DNA from: Climacium dendroides
Lineage: Eukaryota > Streptophyta > Bryopsida > Hypnales > Climaciaceae
Assembly (NCBI GenBank): GCA_950106755.1
Contig: OX467082.1
Span: forward strand, 48,254,588 to 48,318,587
DNA length: 64,000 bases
Reading direction: 5' to 3'
The notes beneath the pieces are model-generated. The model was not told the DNA's origin, did no database searches, and saw only the letters and a list, made by a program, of their open reading frames with translations. How positions within the stretch are numbered: position 1 is the first letter of the stretch; each line of letters starts with the position of its first letter. Both the position numbers and the translations under genes were made by a program. Positions 9,796 through 21,330 of this stretch are shown piece by piece.

Positions 9796-12700
9796 ACAAA
9801 GTCTTGTGCATTAAAACTCACCTGGGGAATTGAAAAATGAGGACCTTCAAATGCAATGCAGATGGATTAATCTCCAAATCCTACAAGATTATCCACATTT
9901 TCAACAAATTCAGGAGTTGAAAAAAGCCAAAAAATAAAAAAAGCAACATCTCAAACCAATAGGTAATCTAAACCAAAAACCAAAAAGTAATTTTGCAAAC
10001 CTACAACATCTCAAACAAGCATGCTTCCATCTACCAAATCCCAAACCAGGAATTCTAACAAAAATCAACTAACCTCAAGAGACTAAAAACGCATGTATGC
10101 ACACGATACATCCTGCAACTTAAACCCCACTAATACATTCATTGGACATTGCAGCTAGCTTTACAACAATCACAGAAATCACTATTCAAAGCACAGATGG
10201 TGCAAGAGAATTGAAATTAATACATACCTGAGTTTCTGCAAGCAATCGCTATGCAACTTCAGCCTCAACTTAGCTCCTACTTTCACTGTAGCTGCTTATT
10301 ATGGACTCCCCAATCCTGTAACTTCAGTGCTACAATCATCAATCTACAATGCAAAAAACAACCCAATTTTAAAAAACTTACATTGCAAACCAAATTCCAA
10401 GAAACAAACTGCAAACATATTCCAAGCAACCAGATTCCTTGCAACAATTAAAAAGAAAGATCCAATCTGTTGGGAGCAAATACCTCCCAACAAAATACAC
10501 AACTCTTATCTCCAGAAGCTCATTTTCTAGAATAAATTGTGCAACCACATCTGAGCAAGGAAAAACAAACAATGAAGTTCTAGATACTAACCTCGTTGTT
10601 GTTGTTGTAGCTTATCCACCAGTACCTATTCTTTGAAGTAGAATAAGGTTATACAACCTTGCTCTTCAGAACCTCGGCAAAGTGCTCTGGCACAATACAA
10701 TCCCCACACAAGTACAGTGAGGATTCACACAATACTTGATTCAGCTAGAGTCATACGCATCTAAAATTCCATCGAGACCAAGGGAGATGTGTACAATCCG
10801 GCACAATCCAAGATCCGAAATCCAACAATGTAGAAACGCAGACAATAACATCTTATGCACACAAAGCATGAAATGTCGTGAAAGTACCTCCTCCATTATT
10901 TTGAATTCAACACTTCAGAGGAAATGCAACAGTATTCCCAACAGTATTCCCAACACAAAGCAAATACAAAGCAAAAAACCCAATCCCAAACCCTAAGTGT
11001 CCAAAGAAGCAGAAGTGTCACTTTCACATCAATACCCTAAGAGGAACAGAGACTCCAATCTTAAGAACAGAAACACTCCCAAGACCGACCTGGACTTCAC
11101 TGGAAACCTCCTCGCATCAGTAGACGCCATAGCCATGGCTCACAAACACAAATTCTCGAAGATGGTCCGCTTTACTAGACACAAACTCTCGAAGAAAGAC
11201 TCTCCCAAGTGGATCAAGCCTCCTTTGGACAATTGTGAAAATTCACAGTAACAAAAATTCAGAACGCAAAAACAAGACTCTTACTGTGCGAAATCCTAAC
11301 ATCGTTGAGCACAAAACTGACAGACCTTGGAGGAACTGAGAAAAAAAACAGCAAGATCACACACCTCAAAAGAACCATTGCATTCCTACAACAGTGATGA
11401 ATGGAGTCAGGTTTTTACCTCAAACCCCAAACCCTGCTTCAAGCTACATGTCCTTGAGATCAAGCTGCACCTTCTTTAGAAGCAAACACACAGCACCACC
11501 CAGCAGCTTCAAGTCCCCCCGATCGAATGGAGCTCTAAAATCACACAGAAAACAATGTTCTAAGGTCCGCTTCTTCACGACGCCCGCCTTGAGGTCCACT
11601 TCTTCACAGCTTCAAGTCCCCCCAATTGAATTGAACTCCAAAGTCACACACAAATCAATGCGGAAAACAAGGTCCTCTTCTTCACGACGCCCGTGCTAAA
11701 AAATGCGCATCAACTGCCGGCAAGTGCAAAATGCACAAACAACGAAGATGCAACGAAAATGCACCCAAAGAACAACGGAATGCATGAAAATAGAGCAGAA
11801 TGCACAAGAGAACAACGGAGATTTACGAGGGAACAGTAGAGGTGCACGACAAAACAACGGACATGCACGAAAATGTGCGGACACCAAACCCTAGGTTTCC
11901 AGAACTCTACAGGCATATACCCGGTGGACTAGGTACCCGGCTCTTCCTGGTGATTTTAGGTACCCAGCCTTCTTCAATATCCGCCTTTGGTACCCGACCA
12001 TCTTCAATACCCATCTCAAGTACTTGGACCGTGATATATCCCTTTTTGTAGCCTAAACATAATAATAGATACCCTTTTCCCAAAATTTGGTTTGTTTATT
12101 GAAACAAAAATACTAAAAAGTTTGTTTACAAACATGAATATCACAAAACTTCATTTGAATAACGTAACATTTTTTGTACTTAACCACGATAGTCAATCCT
12201 TCAAATTCAATTCCAATGATACCTAAAAGCTTCCTCACATGAAAACCTATGTAGAATACATATTTTCATTCCTGAATTTTTTAACGAGAATTGAAAGTGA
12301 ATCCTTTACCTTTTAATCTTTAAATACTGATTTCTTCATTTGGAAATCATTCTTTTTTTCACTATCTAAATCATTGGCTTTAGTAAGGTGTATGAACTTT
12401 CATTTGTATACTGACTACTGCCAGAGACCTCCCATTTTAACAAAAAAAATTTAATCATTATTAGTTGCAATTTTGTTCTAGGCATTACGTGCATACTATA
12501 AGAACAATTGACTAATAGTTTCCTTAGATGAATTGGAACTAACTGTAGTAATTACCCCTTTTTATTGTGTAACATAATTGATGTAATTCTAAAAAAACTG
12601 AAAGAGCACTTATGAATTCCATATAAAAACTTAACTGACAACCTTGGTCAAAGACCTTCAGACCACTGTCTTGTTCCTAAAGATTTCAATATAAATTTTT

Positions 12701-12916
12701 AGGGAAACTTCATTTATAATTTGAATTATACATATGAATTTCTTTATGGCGGTAGAATTCTTAGCTTATTTATAATTATTCACCATCCTAGCACTCTTCA
12801 CGATGAACCTTGGAGTGACTAGCCATCAAAACACTTCTATATACAAATTCTTATTGATTACCTTGAAATAACACAAAAACAATCACCACAAATTTTGCTC
12901 ACTATTAGTCATAACG
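9796..12916. other. Unassigned stretch between minisatellite and 199-bp repeat
   Basis: No convincing gene. At 11503-11697 a ~105-bp unit is tandemly duplicated, with CAGCTTCAAGTCCCCCC at 11503 and 11608. At 11910-12020 GGTACCC recurs four times. Several open frames of 60-100 codons are rich in Asn, Gln and Lys and show no domain. From 12050 the DNA becomes very AT-rich. The whole stretch lacks the element A palindromes. Confidence 0.5.
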
Positions 12917-13115
12917 TAATATTCATTAAAATGAGAGTATTCCACCGAAATGAGAGTTACAGAAGTCTAATTTCATTTGAAAACGAAGAAGAGAATTCCT
13001 CAAACAGTATTCAAATCATACAAGAATTAAAATCAGATGAACACAAGTAGGAATCAAATATTAGAACCACAAGGTAAACGTTCATATTGACCTTTCACTT
13101 GTACACCATGAGTTG
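12917..13115. repeat. 199-bp dispersed repeat, copy 2
   Basis: Same orientation and nearly the same sequence as 1271-1469; the match stops abruptly after CATGAGTTG in both copies. Confidence 0.85.
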
Positions 13116-13559
13116 ATCTCCAACAATCACTTTTGTAATATCACTTTTTCCACCGGGTGATATTATAGACATAATATAGTTGTTGAAATGAAGGTGATAT
13201 TAAAGAGGATCCATAGAATGATATTATAGAGGTAGCAAATCCATTGCTTCTCTTGGCTTTAGACTCCTTTGCACTTCTATGATTTTGTTCTTTTGTGAGC
13301 TGTGAGTTTCCATGATTTCAATCTTCTATTGCTACTACTAAATAATTTTGAGAAATTCATTCAATTGAAGTAATTTTGGATTCCAAAAGAATTAAGTTCT
13401 TCAGTAAGTTTTTGAGATTTTTATTTGAAGATTTATTTGAAAGTTTTACACAACAATTCTTATAAAATTCTAATGATGAATGGATAGCATAGCAAGCGCC
13501 AACCCATTTCTTGCTCTGCATTTTATCTAATACATAAAAATTCTACTGAATTTTTGAGG
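13116..13559. other. AT-rich stretch, no gene seen
   Basis: Contains a short inverted repeat (AATATCAC ... GTGATATT near 13137-13175) but no coding signal. Confidence 0.4.
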
Positions 13560-14745
13560 ATGAATTCATCGGGTAGGATTCATTGGAAAAATTATTTTAA
13601 AAGAACCGTATTGCTTTCCTACACTTCTTCAATTGAAATGGATTTCAAAACAAATACTCTAAAAATCATGCTGTATTTAATAGAACCCAAACCAATAAAT
13701 TATATCGGTTTGATGTGCAAGCATGTCCAAAAACGTAACACACAAGTTGCAATTGTTCAAAATAATTAGGATTCATGGAAAAACTTAATTTTAAGACAAC
13801 CCTATTGCTTTCCTACACTGTCTTCATCATTTGAAATGTATTTAAAAACAAATACTCTAAAAATCATGCTGTATTTAATAGAACCCAAACCAATAAATTA
13901 TATCGGTTTGACGTGCAAGCATGTCCAAAAACGTAACACACAAGTTGCAATTGTTCAAAATAATTAGGATTCATGGAAAAACTTAATTTTAAGACAACCC
14001 TGTTGCTTCCCCACACTTTTTCAATTGGAATGGGTTTAAAAAAAGCACTCTAAAAATCATGCTGTATTTAATAGAACCCAAACCAATAAATTATATCGGT
14101 TTGACGTGCAAGCATGTCCAAAAACGTAACACACAAGTTGCAAATGTTCAAAATAATTAGGATTCATGGAAAAACTTAATTTTAAGACAACCCTATTGCT
14201 TCCCCACACTTTTTCAATTGGAATGGGTTTAAAAAAAGCACTCTAAAAATCATGCTGTATTTAATAGAACCCAAACCAATAAATTATATCGGTTTGACGT
14301 GCAAGCATGTCCAAAAACGTAACACACAAGTTGCAAATGTTCAAAATAATTAGGATTCATGGAAAAACTTAATTTTAAGACAACCCTGTTGCTTCCCCAC
14401 ACTTTTTCAATTGGAATGGGTTTAAAAAAAGCACTCTAAAAATCATGCTGTATTTAATAGAACCCAAACCAATAAATTATATCGGTTTGACGTGCAAGCA
14501 TGTCCAAAAACGTAACACACAAGTTGCAATTGTTCAAAATAATTAGGATTCATGGAAAAACTTAATTTTAAGACAACCCTATTGCTTCCCCACACTTTTT
14601 CAAATGAGTTTCCAAAAAAATACTTTAGGATTGATGTTGTATTTAATACAAACCAAACCATTAATTTGTATCGGTTTGACATGGAAGCATGTCCGAAAAA
14701 ATAACACACAAGTTGCAAATCTCTGCGAAATAATTCGGATTCATG
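13560..14745. repeat. Satellite array, about 193-bp units
   Basis: The GGATTCAT landmark occurs at 13576, 13769, 13967, 14160, 14353, 14546 and 14737, so units are 191-198 bp. Units at 13967-14545 are almost identical; the outer ones are diverged, especially the last. Each unit contains ATAGAACCCAAACCAATAAA and a TCGGTTTGACGTGCAAGC segment. Open frames crossing it are simple consequences of the repeat. Confidence 0.9.
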
Positions 14746-14910
14746 GAAAAATTAATATTGCGAACATTATAAAGAGAAATTGAAAGTGCATGCAGTATAA
14801 TTCCTTAGTGTGTACAAAAACCTTGAATTCACTTCTAAATTAAATATTTGTTCAATATTTCAAAAACATGATATGAAATGATTTATTAATCTACAAAAAT
14901 ACCTGAACCC

Positions 14911-14988
14911 GAGACCCTAAACCCTAGAGACCCTAAACCCTAAAGACCCTAAACCCTAAAGACCCTAAACCCTAAACCGTAAAACCCT
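14911..14988. repeat. Interstitial telomere-like CCCTAAA repeat
   Basis: Roughly 78 bp of ACCCTAAACCCTAAAG-type units, the plant telomere motif TTTAGGG read on the other strand. It lies just after the 193-bp satellite. Confidence 0.85.
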
Positions 14989-15925
14989 TATTGATAAATT
15001 ATTGATAAAATCACATGCAAACACTTGGGTGGTGCAAAAGGTTGTGTTTGTCTAAATTTACAAAGAGACCCTAACTTCAGCAAAATCAAATTGACTTCCA
15101 GAAATTGCAAAAGAAAAAAAGACAATGAAGACTTCTTGCCTAGATTCTGTTACAAATAGAATCTAGAAATTAGTGCTTAACGGTGCAAGAAAGCAACCTC
15201 ATAAGTACTTAATAGCTGTTAGTGGCTATTTCTGTCATGAACAGTGTAGGCGGGAATAAAAAATCAAAGGAATTTGCGGAAGGAGTTCGGGATTTTCAAA
15301 TTCCGTCCTACAGCTCCCGCCTTCGCATTCGCGCCTACACATTGCCGCCAAAATTGTTTTGAATGTTGTTGCATCCGCGCGCATTAGGGTACTCTCCTTC
15401 TCCGTCGCGAATGCATGGACGTTCATGCGAGATTTCACTTCTCTCATGTCATTACTGAACTCTATCAACTTCTGTACTTGTACTATCTAGAGTGTCGGAG
15501 TATTGCGCTTCGAGGATCTCAGTGAACGCGCTTGTTGCCTTCTGTATGTCCTCAGGTTAGAAGCCTTTAGCATTTTCAAACATTTTCATTCAAAGGATTG
15601 GACATAGTTACTTTGTAAGCACATAGTAGTTTTCTGAGTGTGTATAATGTTTCTTTCAGCGCTGCCATCTATTGTCGAGTTCCTAGTTGCTGAAGTTGGC
15701 AGAGTGCGTGTGTTTTCAACGTTTATTACTGAAAATCGAGTTGCACGATTATGAGTTCTAGGCTTCTTCAATTTTTAGTGACAAGGTCTTTATTCAATGT
15801 TCAGTTCTCGACATCTGAGTTGCAGAACTCTGAGAGTGCAGTGCCCGATTATCTCGCCGAGAAACCCGGAACACGAGATCACGGTTACTACGAGACTACC
15901 AATACAATGTCCGAGAAATCCGGAA
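14989..15925. other. Unassigned stretch before palindrome cluster
   Basis: No supported gene. A GC-richer patch at 15240-15440 carries a 77-codon minus-strand frame without a recognisable domain. Confidence 0.4.
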
Positions 15926-16907
15926 CTGTTTAGGTCCAGTCGACCTGAATACAAACAACGGTACATGAGTAAATTTTAATGCACTTCAGGTCAAGTCGAC
16001 CTGAATGTGAGATTGACTACATTAGTCATTCGTTCATGCAATTCAGGTCGAGTCGACCTGAATGTGAGATTGTCTACATTAGTCATTTGTTCATGCAATT
16101 CAGGTCGAGTCGACCTGAATGTGAGGTTCTCTACATTAGTCATTCGTTCATACAACTCAGGTCGAGTCGACCTGAATGTGAGATTGTCTACATTAGTCAT
16201 TCGTTCATGCAATTCAGGTCGAGTCGACCTGAACTGATCCATATGATAGTAATTGAAGTAATCTAAAACGTATCCTAGGTAGATTGAATAGTTCTGTCAT
16301 CAAATATGTTAATGAAATGATATACATGGCAATTCAGATCGAGTCGACCTAAACCATATCTATAATTGTAATTTCGTTCAAGTGAAAATCTCGTAGATGT
16401 CCTGCTGAAATTCCCGATATTCACAGATTCAGTCACCAAGAATTCTGTACGTAATGATAATAGTGTGCAGATGGAATTCGACTCACTGTAAGTCCTCATT
16501 TCAGGTCGGTTCGACCTGAAGTGTGGGTACTCCCATCACAGACTTCAGTTCGAGAAGTTCGAGATTTTTAAAGGAATAAAATAAGGAATTCCCTGTCGAA
16601 TTGAACAGATGAAGATGGGCTCATTATCTCAGAGTACAAGGGACACTTCAGGTCGATCCGAGCTGAAGTTCAGGATTGTACTTAGTCTTCTTACATTTAT
16701 ATTTTCGGCTGACGAAAATTATACAAGACAGGGGTCAGACACTTCAGGTCGATTCGACTTGAAAACAGAGTTTACATATATCTGAATTTATAAGGAATTT
16801 TAATGAATGATGTCAATTGCAGTTGAAACCTAGGCTTCAGAAAATAAGTTCGTTCTTGTCATAGATGTACCTATAACATTTGATCATTCAGGTCGGGTCG
16901 ACCTGAA
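15926..16907. repeat. Dense element A palindrome cluster upstream of transposase
   Basis: Eleven or so palindromes lie here, the best reading CAGGTCGAGTCGACCTGA. Five of them (about 15985-16236) are units of a regular 58-bp tandem repeat whose spacer is ATGTGAGATTGTCTACATTA-like. The last palindrome (about 16890) is just upstream of the first exon of the transposase. The arrangement fits subterminal or promoter-proximal binding sites. Confidence 0.85.
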
Positions 16908-16978
16908 CATGAATGAAATTGCATGATCTATGCTGCAATTCACTTACCCTATTTCACATTGCATTTTTACAGATATCC

Positions 16979-19870
16979 ATGGATACTATAGATGACCCTG
17001 ATGACATGGACATGTCATCGGGTTCTGAATCCAGTGAATTCAGACATGATGAAGAGGATTTTATGGCATCTTCAGAAGACGAATTTCATAATGTCGAAGC
17101 AATGAATGTTGGGGTCCCGGAATGCGAAGGTCTACCGCGTCGGCTTTGGAATACTCGAGTTGTCACCTTGTACAATGAGGCTGGAGTGCTTGTGGGTGAA
17201 GGTGTCTGTCATAGTGTGAACTCTGACCTCGTTTTGGGTGCCAATGGCCCTCTTGGTGACACCCACGTGGCGATCCACATCTCCAAAACACATAGCGAAG
17301 AGGACCTACCAGAGGAACAAGTGTGCTCATTGTTGGCTTGGCCTATTCATCTTGTCCACTGTCGTAGAGCTAGCCTTAGAGACCATGAGGCTAGGGACAA
17401 ATTCAATTGTCTCCAACAGGCTCTCTTAAATCCGCCCTCTTCGACGTCTTCGAGACCATACACAAGTATGGTCCGAAATGCGCCTCATGAAACAAATTTG
17501 AAATCGAAGGAGTTGCTTACTCAAGATTCCATCCATGCAGTGTCTACTAAAATATGTTGTAGTCGCAACTGCGTTCAGCCATTTTCTAGGGATAAGATTC
17601 GAGCCTTTCGTGAACGCATATATCGCAACTCCACGTTCAAGCACAAGACCTACATGAAAATGGATGTACATAGGCAGGTGCATGTTGACGAGCGTGGTAG
17701 ACGAATGGTGTCAATTGACAATACACCGGTATGTATGCGAGCGTGGATGCATATAGCTGGGGTCCTTGAGGCCACATTCTATCGCTACCAATCGTACATG
17801 AGGTGTGGTCGAGAGGCAAAGGACTATGGCAATAAGGGAACAGTGAAACCGAGGAAACACACTCAACAAGCTATAGCAACATTGAAGTGCATTCTGGAGA
17901 AAGAAGCAGATCACATGCCTCATCGTACAAAGACCCTGAAGTCAGGAGAGAAAGTTGTGGCCAAGATCCTACCTTCTACCTTCCTGTAGAAGGGTAAGAT
18001 GAAAAAACTCAATGATGTCAATGCTATTTTTGGACTGAGTGAGGTGTCAGCTTCGAACTTGAATAAGATTAGGTGCTGTAAGTTCCTTGAGTATGAGGTG
18101 AAGAAGCTTGGAAACAATTTTGCGCGATGTGGCATGTGTGACAAATTGCAAGACCTCAAGAAGGGTGCTATAAGTGGGTCTCACAATGAATTGAAGTATT
18201 CTCGGAAGTTGGATAGGCACGTTGAGATTGCTCGAGCTCATCGGGAGTTGTATTATGCAAACCGTCACCGTTCAGTAGCTTTTCCACATGAATGCCTCAC
18301 AGTTATGCACGATAAGATGGATCATGCAAAGACTACTTCTCTAGTCTTTTCCCACAGGAGTAAGGAGCTTGATGGCCTTGTGAAATTGCCTGTGTCTATC
18401 ACTGGCATGATTGCTCATGGTCATGGAGATGTGCGTTACACACATTATGGTTTGGATCTCTTTAAACACGATTCAAACTATACAATTGGTTCTATGGCAA
18501 AGTTGTTGCGAGATCTGGAATTGCCATCAAAGTCTTCTTCTCGGCAATTATTTTCTGGGTCAGGGTCTTCAAATTTATTCAGGGCAGTGCTACAGGGTAA
18601 AGAAATGTGCGACGCGTCACTGCCACCACCTCCAATGAATGCAGTTCCAGTAGTGCCTTTGCCTCCTATTTTGAATGTGCAAATGGACAATGCCACCGGC
18701 GACAACAAGAATAGATATGTTTTCTGTTTCTGGTCTCTACTTGTTGCTAACAAGATCTTCAAAGAAGTGTATGTCAACTTCATGATTGTTGGTCACACAC
18801 ACGACGATATTGACGCATTGTTTGGAAGATGGAGCATGCTATTGAAGAAGGAGAACTTCCCAACAATCCCGGCGCTCATGAAGTCATTCATGGATGTTGA
18901 GTCCATTCCTACTATCCCTCACCTCATAGAGGAGGTGCCTGATTTCAAGTGTTTCATTGCAAGAAAATGGATGGATGGTGATGAAATCCTTGTGGGACAC
19001 ACAAGACCGCAACAAGTGAAGTTCTACCTAGACTCTGTTAGATGCCCAGTCATGAAGTACAAGTTGAAGTGCACGGATGAAAACTGGTTAGGCAGGTACG
19101 GTCAAGCCATTAAGTTGTGGAAAGAAGACGATGAAGGACGGAGTTTGTGGCTACGTGGTGTGCCTTTGCTAGTACCACTCAACCCAATGAAAGGTGTCAA
19201 TGACATTGTCAAAGGTTTATCAGGATTCATAAACTATTGGGATGACTTGTGCAGAGTAGACGTGAGTGGAGAACATTATAGGCGCTATGAGAATGTGGTG
19301 CGCTATTGGCGTGGTGTAAAGGCAGCTCTTCAAGAGCCACTTCCTACTTCTAGTGCTCTAAAAGACGGTTTCTGGCCAACTACTCGTATTCAAGTGACAG
19401 AAGCTGATCATTTAGACGAAGATGGTGAAGATCTCGAAGAGCATGGAGAGGATGAGCCTTATGTTGGGCCCTTGAGGGATCGTCCACAACCATCCTTTAG
19501 GGTGGCTCGAGATGTATACGAAGGGTATTTTGTTGCAGTTCGCCTTGTAGACGGTGACAGCAGACCAGTTTGGATTGCCAGAGCATTGTCTGATCCAAAC
19601 TCTAACCCCGAGAAACCAAACTGTGTGCACATTCAATACTTTCGGCCAACATCACGCAATCAAGAAGTTCAAGACTTCTGTGAAGGATGGGATAGTGATA
19701 GAGGTTTGCTTTGGAGGGTTGATGAAACCGAAGAACCTGCGTGGAAGACAACAAACGCTTTGATTACAGCATGGAAGTCTCAAAACAGAAGAGGTACTCG
19801 CCAATGCAGAATCAAGATCCCTACAGTTCAAATCGAAATCATCAACCAGAGTTTGGCTTCATATACATGA
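16979..19870 (+). CDS. DDE-type (DUF7869-like) transposase of element A, one in-frame TAG
   Basis: A single frame of about 963 codons runs from ATG 16979 to TGA 19870, interrupted only by TAG at 17987-17989. The ATG follows an acceptor-like TTTTTACAG, so a 5' exon may exist; an ATG at 16913 is also in frame. Residues 1-40 are acidic and Ser-rich. Residues 50-125 (RLWNTRVVTLY... to LLAWPIHLV) resemble the small domain found in plant En/Spm transposase-like proteins (DUF8039, from memory). The C-terminal half has a plausible DDE core: HDKMDHAKT (about 446), QMDNATGDNKN (about 568) and GHTHDDIDALFGRW (about 604). Together these match DUF7869 proteins, thought to be RNase H-fold transposases. The C terminus is acidic. 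If the TAG is real, the product splits before the catalytic core. It probably mobilises element A. Confidence 0.7.
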
Positions 19871-20334
19871 TATGGAGAAATCATGTACATACATTGGATG
19901 CATTTTAACTATGACATTCATATGGAGGGTATTGTTTTATTTCTACATCTTATATGAAGTTGTTTTTCATTACATAAGTGTTGGACCCTTAATATTATAA
20001 TAGATGATAGTCGTTTCAGTTTTTTTTAGAGGATATAGGTTTCCGTTGATTGATTCTATTTTAGTGTTTGATACTGCATGATTGTTTTCAAGTGTATGTT
20101 TTGTGTTTACAAAACAATGGAATTTAAATATAGTCTTTAATATATATATATATATATATTTTTTATTCTTGAGCTATATTTTCTCTATTTTTTAATTCAT
20201 TTTCTTATTTGTGTATCACTAAATATATTTTATTTGAAATTACATTGCTATTGGAGAAAAAAATGTAGTAGATATATCCACTATTTATTTGGTTAACATG
20301 TAAAGCACTTGTTACATTCTGGGTAGGGGGTCGG
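19871..20334. other. AT-rich region downstream of transposase
   Basis: No gene. It includes a (TA)n run at 20141-20159. A transposon end is expected hereabouts but I could not place it. Confidence 0.4.
20141..20159. repeat. (TA)n microsatellite
   Basis: About ten uninterrupted TA units. Confidence 0.95.
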
Positions 20335-20490
20335 TTGGTTGTTACAACTTTCCTGCCAGCAAAGCTCACTTAGTAGCACCAAGTCATGTTTTTTCTCTCA
20401 TGCGCTCATACAAACCCAATGGGAATCGAACCCGGACCACTTCAATGAGATGAACAACCCCTTACAACCAACCACGGAGCTTATGACTTG
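20335..20490 (-). mobile_element. tRNA-derived SINE-like element
   Basis: On the minus strand, TGGTTGTAAGGGG (about 20457-20472) resembles a pol III A box. GGTTCGATTCC (20422-20432) is a perfect B box, set in GGTCCGGGTTCGATTCCC, typical of a tRNA T-arm. The spacing of about 30 nt fits an internal pol III promoter. The sequence does not fold as a complete tRNA, so a SINE is more likely. Ends and target duplications were not determined. Confidence 0.55.
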
Positions 20491-20599
20491 GTGTTCAAAA
20501 GATGTCATTCTCTTCACTTATATAAATCAAAATATATACCCTAAAGCAAACTTCATGTATTTCAATAGTCCATCACTAAAAAGACTCTCATTTTAATGG

Positions 20600-21330
20600 A
20601 AATTGTGTATTACAACTAGCAAAGTTAGTGTTTGCCCACCTAAACTAGTTAACATTACAATTCACTTTTTAGGGCCTAAATGGAAAATATTATTATGAGA
20701 GGCCCTAAACCTCTCAAAATATTGAATATTGTGTTTGTAGAGAGACAGTTGATGTTGTAGAGAAGGACAAGAGATTTCATTTTGGAATAGAGTGCTTACA
20801 TGAAGATTGACTTCGTTGTTCAACATATTCCTTCTGGCATTTTATTTAGGCTTGCAGCAAAACCAAGCCACATCTTTATGCAAGAAGGTGTTTTCGAAGC
20901 TATGTTATTGCAGTTGCTACTGTACATGGAGAAGGAATGAGTCACTTAGATAATTCTGTGAATTAGTAGGAAGAGAGTACATACGGAGAAATTTAGGAAG
21001 GTATGAAAATGTCATTGTCAATTAAGTTGTTTGTGTTGCAAATGTTTGGAGTTAGTAATTTTGTTAGCAAACGATATATTACCATTGAAGCTAAAAAAAG
21101 GATTCCTATTAATCCTTTTATAAATAAATTATTGTTACAACCACTATTAATTTCTATTTCATTTATTGCAAAACTGAGGATTGCAAAGTCCATTTAATTG
21201 AATCTGTTAGTTTCAATCAGCTTATGCTGAAATGTACATGGGAAACTTAGACATATACATGTGTCCTCATTTTAAGCACTATGACGTAAGAAAGCATGCC
21301 TATGTAAGCGTCAACTGCTAAAGCATTCCT
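20600..21330. other. AT-rich stretch, nothing recognised
   Basis: Short open frames only; no domain, repeat or splice evidence. Confidence 0.4.

Larger units (their letters stand above)
2226..19870. mobile_element. Element A: large palindrome-bearing DNA transposon-like block
   Basis: About 27 copies of a short palindrome (core CAGGTCGANTCGACCTG with variants) occur from 2226 to 16907, in introns and between genes, and nowhere else in the window. The block holds a plus-strand DDE-type transposase (16979-19870) and minus-strand genes with a ParB/DGQHR-like motif and an FCP1-like phosphatase. Repeated short sites around divergent genes resemble the subterminal binding sites of CACTA (En/Spm) transposons. 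The 9.5-15.9 kb stretch lacks the palindromes and looks like inserted material. Exact ends are not established. A 15-bp inverted match (CATTAAAATGAGAGT at 1278-1292 and its complement at 20584-20598) is a weak candidate for terminal repeats, without a matching target duplication. It may instead be two adjacent elements of one family. Confidence 0.5.

Noticed and set aside
15979..16266. Open frames on both strands across the palindrome array
   Set aside because: They arise because the 58-bp tandem units lack stops; the peptides are just the repeat translated.
3967..19870. Rescue of TAG codons by U-to-C RNA editing
   Set aside because: Such editing is known from plant organelles, while this sequence is clearly nuclear.
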